From: Cordia subcordata
Taxonomy: Eukaryota; Streptophyta; Magnoliopsida; Boraginales; Cordiaceae
NCBI GenBank assembly: GCA_028554755.1
Contig: JAPTOF010000001.1
Coordinates: 32,879,501-32,943,500, forward strand
Direction of reading: 5' to 3'
Length of the DNA: 64,000 nt
The translations under genes and the position numbers were made by a program. Under the pieces are notes generated by a model. That model worked only from the letters and a program-made list of their open reading frames with translations, did not search any database and was not told where the DNA came from. Below are positions 1 to 11,443 of the stretch, in pieces. Positions within the stretch are counted from its first letter, which is position 1. Each line of letters starts with the position of its first letter.

Positions 1-852
1 ATGACCGACGACTTCAACAGCTCCTTTAATCGCCGATTTTTTTGCCTGCAAGTGCCCGCCATCAACTTGCAAACCTGCAATCTCTGAGCTTAAGAAAACA
101 TGACACCTAGCCACCCAAACGCAATGCCGATGTCACCACAGGGCTTAACATCGATTGGAGGCCCGTCCTGTGTTGATCACTTGTCGATCCACCACCAAAG
201 AATCTCCTCCGTCACCTCACATTGCAGCAAGCTTCAAGCTTTTGTAATGGCTTCTCCAAGCACCTTTCTTAGTCAATGACACCACCAAATAGCTTCCTTT
301 TTGCACGAAAAAGCTTTTGGTACCTTAATTGAAGCTTCTATAGTCCTACGATGAGAAAACCAAAACTTCGGCGACGATGTTCTTCTTCGACAAGCTTTTA
401 CACACTAATTGGTTTTGTTTTTCAATTTGGGCTTTTTTTAAAGCCTGTTTGGTTTTTGTTATTTTGTCCAGCGAGTTGAAATTTTCTTTCTCCCTCAAGC
501 AGTAAAATAAACCTATGCTCTAAATACCAATTTGTTGGGGGGAAAAACATGCAAATACAAAGAATACGAGAAGAAAACGAATACTAGAGAATTACGTGAT
601 TCGGCTTTAAAGCCTATGTTCACAGGCAGCAGAGAACAAGTTCACTATCAATCACGAATATTACAAGGCTTACACTCTAGTTACTCTCACACACACATAA
701 TACAATGAGTATTACCACATATTTATAGTGCACAAGTTTCCTAAAACCTATTGAGTAGAAAAGACACTTTATTAATTATGTGCTAAAAAGATAACAAGCT
801 AATAAGATAATATGCTATTCTTGTTGCCTAAGGATATGCGCCACAATCAACA
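1..852 (-). mobile_element. Truncated Tnt1-like Copia remnant (5' LTR and leader)
   Basis: The right part (533-852) is an LTR of the same family as the LTRs at 37283 and 42559: it starts TGTTGGGG, contains ATTACGTG and CGGCTTT, and ends CAATCAACA. Left of it, at 520-530, lies a degenerate primer binding site: on the minus strand it reads TGGTATTTAGAGC, close to the initiator-Met tRNA type TGGTATCAGAGC. Positions 1-519 would be the untranslated leader of a minus-strand element; I see no gag frame in them. The rest of the element lies outside the window, so completeness cannot be judged. Confidence 0.75.
533..852 (-). repeat. Copia LTR, diverged copy
   Basis: A 320-bp TG...CA repeat, collinear with the 386-bp LTRs of the Copia at 37283-42944 but shorter through deletions. 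On the minus strand it holds a TATA-like ACTATAAATA (about 720-731) where the full-length relatives have CTATAAATAGG. It is clearly more diverged from the other two LTRs than they are from each other, so it is an older insertion or another subfamily. Confidence 0.8.
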
Positions 853-1239
853 CTAACAATAGATAGATAGATTATATAGATATAGATCTAAATTAAAAAG
901 AAATATATCATGTTGTAGAATTGTAAAATAAAATCAGTTAAAATAATAAAATTCAAATTACTTTGTACATCACTATTTAAAAAAATGTAAAATTTTGACT
1001 TATCCTCTCTTACCTTAGTTTATGCATCATTAAAGAACTCTAAACTCACTTAAGTTTAATTTTATATAATAGTATAAATATAAATACAATTTTTTTATTA
1101 AATATTTCTTGATAGGGACTAAATTAATTGTTTTTTTTAAATATTAGGAACTGATTTGGATCTTTTTTAATAATTAAGACTAACTTAAAAAAGGAAAAAA
1201 GAAACAATGGGACGTGTAGGATAATTTCTCATTTGTTAA
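853..1239. other. AT-rich spacer without a gene
   Basis: No coding potential seen. The stretch at about 1090-1200 (GGGACTAAATTAATTG, then GATTTGGATC) resembles the inside of the tandem units that follow and may be an older, degenerate third copy. Confidence 0.5.
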
Positions 1240-2493
1240 TATAGAAGTGTAATTAGTAAAAAAAAATCACACAAAAATTAAAATTTGATAATATGGCATA
1301 ACTTTATTGTTGTTATACATAAATATATAGATTTTTTATATTTTCTGTTTAAAAAAATCTAGAAATGTACTTTTTTTGTGTATCTTTTATTTTGACTAAA
1401 CATGCTATATATGTTATATTCTCACATCTATAGACTCATGATAACTTAAGAATCCTCTTATATTTTATTTAATAAATGTTTGAAATTATAGAGGATAATC
1501 AACTTACATCTTTTTGTTCACTTATTAGTGAATGTTTAACAATGGAGATTAAATTGATGGCTTTTTAAAAATATAAGAATTGATTTTGATCTTTGAAACT
1601 GTAGGACTAACTTGAAAAAGAAAAAAGAAAAAAAGAAGAAAAAGAGTGGAGACTTATGACATAACTTTTTGTAATTTGTTAGTATTAAAAAATAATTATT
1701 TTATAAAATACTTAATAAAGATGGAACTAGAAAAATTAAAACTTGTTGGTTTGATACTATTAAAACATTATAAGTCATGACAGATGACATCTCTTAAGAC
1801 AATTTCAAAGATGAGGTGCACTCTAAGTCATGACATATGGCATCTCCTAAGACAACCTTAAAGTTGTTCATACAGAAGTATAATTAGTTTAAAAAATCCC
1901 ACAAAAATTAAAATTTGATAAAATGGCACAACTTATTACTGTTATACGTAAATATATAGATTTTGTATATTTTCTATTTAAAAAATTCTAGAAATGTACT
2001 TTTTTGTGTATCTTTTATTTTGACTAAACATGCTATATATGTGGTATTCTCACATCTATAGACTCATGATAACTTGAGAATCCTCCTATATTTTATTTAA
2101 TAAATATTTAAAATTATATAGGATAATCAACTTATAATTTTTTATTCAGTTATCAATAAATATTTAGTAATGGAGATTAAATTGATGGCTTTTTCAAATA
2201 TAAGAATTCATTTTGATCTTTGAAACTATGGGCCTAACTTGAAAAAAAGAGTAAAAAAGAGATAAAAGAGTGAAGACTTGTGACATAACTTTTGTAATTT
2301 GTTAGTATTCAAAAATGATTATTTTATAAAATATTTAATCAAGATGGGACCAGAAAAATTAAAACTTGTTGGTTTGATACTATTAAAACACTATAAATCA
2401 TGACAAGTGGTATCTCTTAAGACAATCTAAAAAATGAGGTACACCCTAAATCATGAAATACAATATCTTCTAAGACAACCTCAAAGATAAGGT
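1240..2493. repeat. Tandem duplication of a 628-bp AT-rich unit
   Basis: Two units in direct orientation, about 1240-1866 and 1867-2493. Matching landmarks are offset by 628 bp; CATGCTATATATG, for example, is at 1401 and again at 2029. The units share long runs with scattered substitutions and small indels. Neither holds a gene. They do not look like LTRs: there is no TG...CA border, primer site or internal region. Confidence 0.85.
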
Positions 2494-2829
2494 TTAACTT
2501 TGAGATTTTCTTCTCATGTACACAATTAACAATAAGATGACTTTATATTATTGTTATTGTTGTTGTTGCTGTTATTGTTATTATAGAGGAAATATCAAGC
2601 GATTCAGTTGTATTGATTACAAAGTGTTTAAGCATTTCAGCAAGTTGATCTAAAGCCAAACTCCTAAGAATACTGAGATAAAGATAACAATTACAAAGTG
2701 GAGATGTACTAGGCTCTCCCTTGATAGTTATATAAGCACCATTTGCAAACTTAATTATCAATCTAGTCACTAATCAATTTTTAAGGATGAGAAAAATTCT
2801 CATTTAGTGAATTAATTTTTGGTATACAC

Positions 2830-3207
2830 TGTTAGAATATTATTCCACCCACATAGAAAATTCATAAAATCCAAGGGCACTTAATAAGATCCTAGGCTAT
2901 TTCACCTAGCACCAATTGGTTTTAGGTTAGAACTTCAGTAATTTTAAGATGGCATCAGAAAGTAGGTTATGGGCTAGTTATATTTATCCATATGTGACAT
3001 TTCTTCATCCACGTGTGATGTTCTAATTTGTCCACATGTGACCATTCTTCATCCACGTGTGACATTCTAATTTGTCCACGTATGACCTTTCTTTCAATTA
3101 CCAAATCAAGTCACACGTCAAGGAGAGTGTTAGAATATTATTCCTCCCATATAGAAAATTCACAAAATCCAAGACCACTTAATAAGATCCTGGAACCTCA
3201 GTATTTT
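2830..3207 (+). mobile_element. TRIM-like miniature LTR element
   Basis: Two direct repeats begin TGTTAGAATATTATTCC (2830 and 3128) and run to about 2943 and 3207; the second lacks about 35 bp. Just after the first, at 2950-2962, is TGGCATCAGAAAG, like an initiator-Met primer binding site. Just before the second, at 3119-3127, is a purine-rich CAAGGAGAG that could serve as polypurine tract. The 170-bp interior codes for nothing and holds a roughly 45-bp direct repeat with CACGTG. This is the architecture of terminal-repeat retrotransposons in miniature. No target duplication was found, so a decayed copy or a fragment of a larger element remains possible. Confidence 0.55.
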
Positions 3208-4213
3208 CAAGATCTTGGGCTATTGGCGGAGTTTGTCAAAAAAAAACCCTGCTAGAGGCAGGGCGGGGTTTAGTTCCCTACCCTGCGTCGCCCCGCTATA
3301 TATGTATATTTGTTACTTCTAATATGTTCTTACATATTTTTAATATAAACATTATATCATTTTGTATATATTTCTAATATATTTTATATATTTTAATATG
3401 AACTTTGTATCATTAAAATCTTTTTGGTTTAGTTATAAAAGTTAACTTATTTTTAATTCATTCTTTAATTCATTCTTATGCATTAGTATTTTCTTTTAAA
3501 AAAAAATTTAATGCCATTGACGTTGTTGACTGATACTTTAGTGGAGGTTTTCCCATTCGACAAGGGCGGGGATGATTGTATAGAAGTTTATACCTAGTAT
3601 AGGTGTCTGATAGGGGTAAGGGCGAGAGTTTTGTTAATAGGTGACGAGTAGGGGTAAGCACATTCCGTCCCAACCCTACTCCATTGTCATCCTTAGTATA
3701 CAATGAGTACTAAGTATGTGCAAAACCAATTATCATATCCTCGGAGCCTCTTGCATATACATACACACATATATGTTGTATCTACTATTAGATTAATCTT
3801 ATAACACACACACACATATATATGTCTGTATGTATGTATATGTATGTTTCAACTGATGGATATATTTTCTCTTTTAGGGCGCATGATATGATACTGAATG
3901 CTTCAGATTTATCGATTGACGCATATCATTCATTAGATGGTCCTTTATCAATTGAGATCATAAATACATTTGAGAACCAAATTCACATATCTTACATATA
4001 CGTGTATATCATCATGGGCAGTTTTGATCAATGGATATTTTGTAGGGCATCGAGGTCCGTATAGATATCTTGAACCTATCCTACCATAAGGGTTGATGCA
4101 AAATAATAATTTGACAAAAGGATCACTTCTTATACTTTATCAAAAAAATATTTATAATTTAATTAACAAATCAAAAAATTGATAAAGTGATTCCAAGATA
4201 ATAATCATATAAC
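3208..4213. other. Spacer with GC-rich and TA-rich patches, no gene
   Basis: At 3240-3300 there is a GC-rich patch (GGCAGGGCGGGG, CGCCCCGC) and at 3545-3690 another with GGATGACAATGG on the minus strand. Together they resemble a decayed MITE whose ends read GATGACAATGG, but no clean terminal repeat pair can be shown. Short TA/TG microsatellite stretches follow at 3756-3845. No coding frame is supported. Confidence 0.4.
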
Positions 4214-4262
4214 TCTAATCAAAGATTTAAAATATGGAAAATTTACAAAGTGTTGTCAAAAA

Positions 4263-5225
4263 ATGTCATGGAGTAGGCTGTTCGAGGCTAAATACAGATA
4301 CTCACTCCAACTAAAGTACATCAATCCAAAAGCTGAGACTGTGAGTGAAGGTAAAGTCTACATCACTCCACCAAAAGAGATGATTGATGAAGGTACTGCT
4401 TACTGCAGCTCATGTCTCGTTGGACAATTTCTTGAAAGAGCACCTCCTTTCGATGTTGTTAAAAACATGGTTGACACACAATGGAGAAGATTTGGCAAAG
4501 TCATAGTCAAAACTAGGAGTGATGGTCTCTTTGTGTTCTTATTTGAAGATGAAACAAAAAGTAGACTTGCCCTTGAACAGCTTTGGCATGTGGGGAATAA
4601 ACCATTTCTCTTTCGGAGATGGAAGCCTAATATACAATGGGAGAATTTCTCCATAGCAAGTCTTCCTCTCTAGATTAAACTAAACAAGAGTTCCCGCTAA
4701 AATGTGGATGAAAAATGGACTTAGTATGATAGCTACTGTCCTTGGAACTCCACTTCAAATGAATGCAGCGAGGGAATCTCAAAAAGGAGCTGCCCAAGAG
4801 AATCGAAGTTAAACTCAGTGATGGGGATATTGCCAAAGCGGGGGTTGAGTTCACATGGAAACATCTTTACTGTAAGTGTTGTAAGAAATTAGGCAATCTT
4901 GAGGCGAGATGCCCTTTTAAAAGAGAAGAAATGGAGACAAAAAGAGGAGTCTGCAAAAAACTATCCTCCAAGAGGAGAAGGCTCAACCTGCCCAGATGGA
5001 TGAGGGCAAGGAAAAAGTTAATAATGAGTGGGAAAAAGTCCAAAAGAGGAGTTCAGCAAAGAAGAGTCTCTCTCTAGTGGGTAAAAAGTAGATAAGCAGT
5101 AAGGAGGCCACCAATAAAAAGAATGAATTCAGTTCAGTTGAAGGTGAGGAGATGACCCTAAATGAGATGATGCAGGATCTTAAAAATGAAGCTCAATCAT
5201 CAAAGTCGTCTCATATGACATCAAA
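4263..5225 (+). pseudogene. LINE A ORF1: DUF4283 and zinc-knuckle nucleic-acid-binding protein
   Basis: Gag-like chaperone ORF of a plant LINE. The first frame (4263-4673, 136 aa) holds a DUF4283 domain from about residue 45, with the typical FEDE and FRRWKP landmarks (GLFVFLFEDE, then FLFRRWKP). After a frame change, 4700-4800 still reads MWMKNGLSMIATVLGTPLQM, the usual next segment. The frame at 4763-5077 then has LYCKCCKKLGNLEARCP, a zf-CCHC_4-like knuckle whose expected His is replaced by Asn. Lysine-rich text follows. Frameshifts and stops separate the parts. The 5' end seems truncated within or just before the start of the protein, since the presumed target duplication ends at 4223. Confidence 0.8.
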
Positions 5226-5247
5226 ATCTTTCAATAAAAGATCTTTT

Positions 5248-5297
5248 TGATGATTGGTGTTTGGAACATTAAGGGAATGAATAAGAGCCACAAACAG
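5248..5297 (+). pseudogene. LINE A ORF2, first residues of the endonuclease
   Basis: The frame reads IGVWNIKGMNKSHKQ, the start of an APE-type endonuclease (consensus WN-RGLN). It stops at the Gypsy insertion and continues at 12803 with RGVQLFVKKK. The Gypsy element therefore landed about 15 codons into ORF2. Confidence 0.8.
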
Positions 5298-6647
5298 TGA
5301 TAAGTCCTAAATAAGCTTTTAATTCATAACTAATTGTGCTTAATTCTCGAATTAGATATTCCATAATTAGTGTTTTTGCATGTTTATGTTTGGAAAAAGG
5401 AGATTGATGCACTTTATATAGACTCAAAGGCTTTTTGGACGTGTTTGTAGCTGACAAAATTGATTTTGACACCTTAGAAAATACCATGCAGTTTCTACCA
5501 AGGTTGACCAAACTTTGACCAAGACTAGAGATATTTTGCCAGCACTTATGGAAAGGAATTACATTGAAGACTTGTCATATTTTGGAAAGAAATTAATTCT
5601 CAAAGACTTATATTAAGAATTTTAACCTTTTTTTATTTTCCTTAGTTTTAAAGAGTTTCCTTATTCGTGAAGGATTCCAGTTAAAACTTCTCCTATATAT
5701 TTTCCTACGTGCAATTCATAAGGAGCTCTAGACTTTATTCAGAATATTTCTCACAAAATTTTATTTCTCTGAGGCGTGATCTTCATGGAGATGGAGTTCT
5801 AAATTTCTTTCTAGCCAAGGGTTAATCAAGATTTTGGTTATTCAATTCTGTGAGATCTAATTATTTTATTCCTTTCATGCTATTTTGATATTTGCATATT
5901 TACTGTTTCAAGAATTAATATTTTTCTGCGATTGTTTAATTTTGTACACTGTTAGTCAATTGCATGAAAATAGATAGCTAATTAGATTACTTTAATTAAT
6001 CTAAGAATATTGGTAACCAGGTAATGAGCAATTACCTTGAGAGTGTTGACTTTTAGAATCAGGTCTTTCTAGAGTTTTATTGTTGCTATTTGGTAGACTC
6101 TGTGAGCACTTCTGGGGGTTAGAACGTCTAATAGATAAAGCGATAGAGGGGACAAACCGTAGGGGATTTAAACCGTTGTCAACATTGTCAGGAAAGATGA
6201 GGCTATTAGGTCGTGCCAATAATTATAACTAATTTATCAGAAATAGTTGAAAATAACTTTACATCTAGGACCGGATTTGTTGATTGAAATTGCGATTATA
6301 CCTTAGACTATACTTAATTTTCATTAATTTCTCGTTTTCCAGCATTTCTGTAATCTTAGAATTGCGTGAATTGGTAGATTTTTATTTTTATTTACGTGTT
6401 TATTTTTTTGCCTAGCTGCGTGCCCATGCACAGTAGACCAGTGGCTGGACAGTTTTTCTTATTTTACTTATTTTTGCATTAAAACCCCTGTTTTGTTTGT
6501 AACTTGCTTGATTAATCTACTTGACATAATTAGCATATTCTAAATTTCTCCAATCCCTATGGACTCGACCCTTTCTCACCGCTTACACAAATTAAAGTTG
6601 TAAGGTAAGTGATAGGAATTTATTTTTGATGGTTTCGACGCTCATCA
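5298..6647 (+). repeat. Gypsy 5' LTR
   Basis: A 1350-bp repeat from TGATAAGTCC to GCTCATCA. It is collinear with 11444-12802 throughout, with shared landmarks such as GGAAAAAGGAG, TCTCTGAGGC, CCAGGT and TGGCTGGACAGTTTT. A relative stands alone at 13320-15279. Confidence 0.9.
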
Positions 6648-6652
6648 AATTT

Positions 6653-6670
6653 TGGCGTCGTTGCCAAGGA
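6653..6670 (+). promoter_or_regulatory. Gypsy primer binding site
   Basis: TGGCGTCGTTGCCAAGGA, five bases after the 5' LTR, is complementary to the 3' end of plant tRNA-Asp apart from a few substitutions (usual form TGGCGCCGTTGCCGGGGA). Confidence 0.8.
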
Positions 6671-6791
6671 TTGGTGCTGAAATTTTTTGCTTTTATGACA
6701 AGGTCAGATCATGCAAGTGAGTTTCATTTTGATCTAGAGATTGTAAACACCGTAAAGAGCTTGAAAAAAGAAGCAAAGTTGCAAAAATAAC

Positions 6792-7802
6792 TTGAGAAAA
6801 CAAGTTGAAACATCACAAGCTGTGTCCAAATCATCTAGTAAGTCTAAAAAAGAAGAGGAGACAGCTGAAAGCAATAGAACTATGCATGAATTAGTCACTG
6901 TTCCTTTGAATCAACCTCCCCTTTGTATCATTTATCCAGAGTTTAATGTCAATTTCGAGCTAAAATCGGGATTAATTCATCTTTTACCCACCTTTCATGG
7001 GTTAGAGAATGAAGACCCCTATAAACATATCAAGGAATTCCATATAATTTGTTCAACTATGAGACCAAATGGTGTAATGAAGGACCAAATTAAATTAAGA
7101 GCGTTTCCTTTTTCCTTGGCGGATGAGACAAAAGAGTGGTTATTCTATTTTTCATCTGGTTCCATCACTACTTAGGGAGATATGGCTAGAGCTTTCCATG
7201 ACAAATTCTTTCCAGCTTCTAGAGCCGTGATAATTAGAAGGGAAATTTGTGCCATCAAGCAAAGGGATTCGGAGTTGCTTTACGATTATTAGGAAAGATT
7301 TAAGAGACTTTGTGCAAGTTGCCCCCAACATAGAATTTCTGAACAATCTCTTATCCAATATTTTTATGAAGGATTGCTTCCAATTGAGAGAAGAATGATA
7401 GATGCCGCTAGTGGAGGAGCAATCGTTAACAAAACACCTCGAGAGGCTAGAGATTTAATTTCCATCATGGCTGCAAATTCACAATAATTTGGAAATAGAT
7501 ACGAGCCTTCAAGAAGAGTTAATGAGATAAGTGTTTCTACTCTTGATTCAAAGTTAACTCAATTAACTTCTCTTGTTCAAAGTTTGGTTGTAGGTGGTAG
7601 TGTTCCAATTCAAAACATTTGCGAAATTTGTGTCATGGCGGGACACCCAACTAATATGTGTCCCACGCTTCAAGAAGAGGATCCACAACATGTTAATGCC
7701 ATTGGAGGGTTCTTCGGTCCACCACAACAAAGATATGATCCTTTTTCAAATATATATAACCCAGGTTGGAGGGATTACCCAAACTTAAGCTGTGGAGCAT
7801 GA
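6792..7802 (+). pseudogene. Gypsy gag (capsid and zinc knuckle)
   Basis: A single reading frame carries a retrotransposon gag domain with the landmarks LLPTFHGLENEDPYKHIKEF, IKLRAFPFSLADETKEWL, FHDKFFPASRA, and LIQYFYEGLLPIERRMIDAA. A zinc knuckle follows (CEICVMAGHPTNMCP, spacing CX2CX4HX4C). In-frame stops interrupt it at 7173 (TAG where Trp is expected), near 7291 (TAG, Trp expected) and near 7485 (TAA, Gln expected), all explicable by G-to-A or C-to-T changes. It would have encoded the particle-forming protein of the element. The frame also has a short lysine- and serine-rich stretch before the capsid. Confidence 0.88.
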
Positions 7803-8479
7803 CTACAAAATTTTAATTTACCAAATTCCCAATACTTCCAACTACGACCAGCCCTACCACTACAACCCACACCTTCAAGTTTAGGTACTTCTCTTGAGGA
7901 TATTGTGAAATCCCTTGCTCTTAACACTCAACAATTTCAACAGGAAAGAAGGGCAGTATAAAGAATTTGGAGACACAAATGAGCCAACTAGCCACATTTG
8001 TGGGTAGGTTGGAGTCCCGTGGCAAATTATGTTCTCAAACGATTGTTAATCCAAAGGAAAATACATGTGCAATCACTCTTCGAGTGAAAAAGAACTGCTG
8101 GACAGCCATTGTCACACTAGGCGTGGGCACGCAAAGTTGACAGCACCTAAAATAGAGAAAGAAATCGAAAAACAAGGAGTGAAACACGATGAAAAAGCAC
8201 TGGATAGTGATGAATCAGAACTTAAAAATGGTACAGAGCTGGTGGTTAAACCTCCTTTCCCTGAAAGGTTCGCAAAGTCCAAAAAGGAGAAGGAATTGAA
8301 TGAGATTTTTGAATTTTTTCGTAAGGTAGAGGTAAATATTCCCTTACTTGATGCAATTAGGAAAGTACCTTAAATTGCAAGGTTTCTAAAAGAATTATGC
8401 ACTAATAAAAAGAAGCTCATTGGGAATGAAAAAACAAGTGTGGGGAAGAATGTCTCCACCGTGCTTAAAAAGGATTTGC

Positions 8480-9069
8480 CTCCAAAGTGTAAGGACCAAG
8501 GTATGTTTGCTATTTCTTGTCAAATAGGCTCTCTAGGTATTAAAAAAGCTATGTGTGATTAAGAAGCGTCCACTAATGTCATGCCTAAGTCCATTTATTC
8601 TACTTTAAATGTCAGACCCTAGAAAGTAGGATCTTTGAAAGAAATAAGATTTGTTATTCAATTAGCAGATAAGTCTTTGGTTTATCCTAAAGGTGTCCTA
8701 GAAAATGTTTTAGTATGAGTTGATTATTTAGTCTTTCTTGCTGATTTTTTTGTACTTGATATGGAGGAAGATTCATCTTCTAAGTCTTGTGAAATTTTGC
8801 TAGAAAGACCATTTCTTATTACAGTTAGGACTAAAATTGATGTGCACGACGGTATTCTCACTATGGAGTTTGATGAAGACATTGTTAAATTTGATTTTTA
8901 TAATGACATGAAAAATCCTTGTGAAATGTCTTTTGTTATTGCTTTAGAAACAGTTGATGATAATAAGTTAAGTGTTATCTCTTGTGAAAGTCCTACTCTT
9001 GAAAAGCTAAAAGAATTTAAGAAAACTTTTGCAGGTAGGACTAATTTGCGGGAACCAATTGCCAAATGA
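8480..9069 (+). pseudogene. Gypsy aspartic protease remnant
   Basis: After CKDQGMFAISCQIGSLGI comes the active-site region, which reads MCD-stop-EASTNVMP where the family has CDLGASINLMP. The residue after the catalytic Asp is a stop and the Gly is Glu, so the enzyme is dead. The frame continues through a flap-like region to 9069 (ILLERPFLITVRTKIDVHDG, close to the family's GRPFLATA-ALIDV text). The 102-codon frame at 8065-8373, upstream, is probably the linker between gag and protease (PPFPERF is typical of it). Confidence 0.75.
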
Positions 9070-9108
9070 AAAAATCAAAGGAAGCCAATAGGAGAAATTC
9101 AAAGTTGA

Positions 9109-9297
9109 TTGAATCCATCTATGATGGATAAGAGAGATGCACACAGGAAATTACAACCCCAAGAGTTGGAGAAGAAGAAAAGCAATGCTTGTGAGGTGAA
9201 GGGCTTGAGCAATGGCAAAGTCATCAAAGTTGATGGACATCATTTGAAGCCCATCCAAGACAGATTTGAGCCGAAAAAGCCTTCGGATAAAGCTTAG
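9109..9297 (+). pseudogene. Possible C-terminal end of Gypsy pol
   Basis: A 62-codon frame with GKVIKVDGHHLKPI, similar to the FKVNGHRLKPY text that ends integrase in Athila-type elements. It follows the protease by only 40 bases, so reverse transcriptase, RNase H and the integrase core are missing as a block. If the resemblance is wrong, it is an unassigned short frame. Confidence 0.5.
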
Positions 9298-11443
9298 ATG
9301 AATTCGCTATGTTGAACCAACAACGTTAAATAAAGGCGCTGGTGAGAGGCAACCCACAGAGTTAGAAATTTTAATTTTAAGTTTTTTTAGTGTGTTTTAG
9401 TTGATTTTTTATTTATTTTTGCAATTTTTTTCCCTAATTCTTTTTAAGAAATTTTCTATTTTTTGGTCTTTTTCTTCCTTAAGAATCCTAACTTTGGTCT
9501 GAATGTGTTCTATGAGTACTTTGATGTTTATAGGTAGGATTTGCTTTGGAATTTTGGTGAGTTCTTTTAGCTTATTTCTGAAAAAAAGAAGCACTGGGGG
9601 CTTAGGTCTGGGCACACAAAGGCTGTTTTGAAAAATCATAAAAATTTGGTACAACAAACAAGATCAAAGTTAAAAAAATTGATGAATCTCATTGAATACC
9701 ATGGCCCCACTCAGATGAATGATAGCCGATTTCACCACCTCTGGCACCTCTTTTAAGGGAAGTCCTCTTACTTTTTTTTTCCTTAATTTTGTTTATCTTT
9801 CTTTTATTTTGTTGTTTTCTTTTCTTTTCTTTTCTTTTAATTTTTTAATGTGGTATATTGAGTCTTGTGAATATATGTGTTTTAGTTAATCTTTTTGAGT
9901 CTTCATGAAAAAAAATTAAAAAAAAAAAGAAAAACCAAAAAATGACAAAAGAAACTTTTTGGTTAAGTGTTTTGTAAAAATATTTTTGGAGTCCATTAAT
10001 GTCTTAGGTTTGACGTTTGTTTTTTCCTTTGAGTTTAGTTTTTTTAGAGTCAATCTAGTAAGTTTTTAAAAAACTATTCTTGTCAAATTCTTTTTCTTTT
10101 TACTCAACTTTCTTCTTTGTGAACTTGGCATCTCTCTTGGAAAAAAGTCTAATCCTCATGCTTGGGAAACTTGCTTTGGTTGCAACAGTAAGTTAGCACA
10201 TGTGATAAATCCATCCTCATTGTATTTTGTTCCTTGATAGTTACTTGAACACGCCATGCTTGAACCTTGTTTAATCTTAACTTGAGCTTAAAAATATGCA
10301 TGCGCTTAAATTGAAAGCCAATGCTTAGTTTGAGTTTGATGGGTACTTACTTTGATTTATTTTTGTGATAAAATTGTGAAAAAGTGTATACCTAGGAAAG
10401 TTATGTCGAGGTTGAGGTCACTCCTGCAAAAGTGCTGAAAGTCGAATTGTGAAAAAAAAGGTGCAAAAAAAAAGTAAAATAAAAGCGTCTTTTTACTCTG
10501 CTAATCTTCTAAAAAAAAGAAAAGAAAAAGAAAGGGGACCATGAGTAGAGCTAAAAACCACCTAGAATTGTGACCAATTGAGTAACCGGGGACATTCATC
10601 ACAAATGTTTGTCATTACGTAAAAAGGTTGAGTGACATTCTAGGCAAATTATGAAAGTTATGTATGAAAGTGAAAAAAAGCAGTTGAGGTGATCCGGCCT
10701 TCCGGCAGCTGGGCCTAGGCACAAACTTATTTTTTGAAGAAAATTGCACATCGAGGCAGCGCTTTTGATTTCTCTTCTTTGCATGGCATAATCATACTTG
10801 ACATTAATCTCTTGTGTGAGCTTAACTGGTGTGAGGTTCATTTACATAATGTCTGGGTGCTATTCAAGTAACTTATACGTGTTGTGGTAACTGTTTTGTC
10901 TTGCTAAAAACTAACTTACTTTTGTTTTCTTTCTCGAGTTTCTTTGAGTTATGGTGGAAGGACTTTTGAAGGTTTGTCTACCTATGTTTGCTTTGTGAGA
11001 AGGTTAAGTTATTTTGAAGTTTGGTGAAATTTCTGATGAGATTTTTTTTGGCAATTTCCACCTGTGGCCATGTTTTCTTACTGAAAAATGTTTGTTTTTG
11101 GGGAGATTATTTTGCTAAAAAGTTGGGTTTTTGAAAAACTTTTGGTTGAGTCAAGTCTTTTTTGTTTCAAGTACTGCAAAAAATTTTTAAGTTGAAGGCT
11201 TCCTTCTGTTGAAAAGTTGAAGTTATTAAAGTCTTGGTATTACATGTTCTTAAAATATTTTTTTGCAATTTGTGTTTGGTGCTGTAAAGACAATTGCAAT
11301 TGCTTTATGCTTACACATGTTCTCAAGTTTTGAAAAGCTAGCATTTAACTTGGCAAATAACGCTTGCCAATCTTGCATGTGAAGTCTTTGTTTTTAACTG
11401 TTTTCATGCTTGAGGGCAAGCGTGGTCTAAGTGTGGGACAATT
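9298..11443 (+). other. Gypsy 3' non-coding region and polypurine tract
   Basis: This 2.1-kb stretch has no supported gene. It is rich in T runs and short A runs. Just before the 3' LTR it reads CTTGAGGGCAAGCGTGGTC and then AAGTGTGGGACAAT, the usual purine-rich lead-in to the 3' LTR of Athila-like elements (11410-11443). An env-like frame, present in some Athila elements, was looked for and not seen. Confidence 0.65.

Noticed and set aside
9409..9657. 82-codon minus-strand frame in the Gypsy 3' region as an env-like gene
   Set aside because: Wrong strand for the element, Lys/Ile-rich from T-rich DNA, no recognisable motif.
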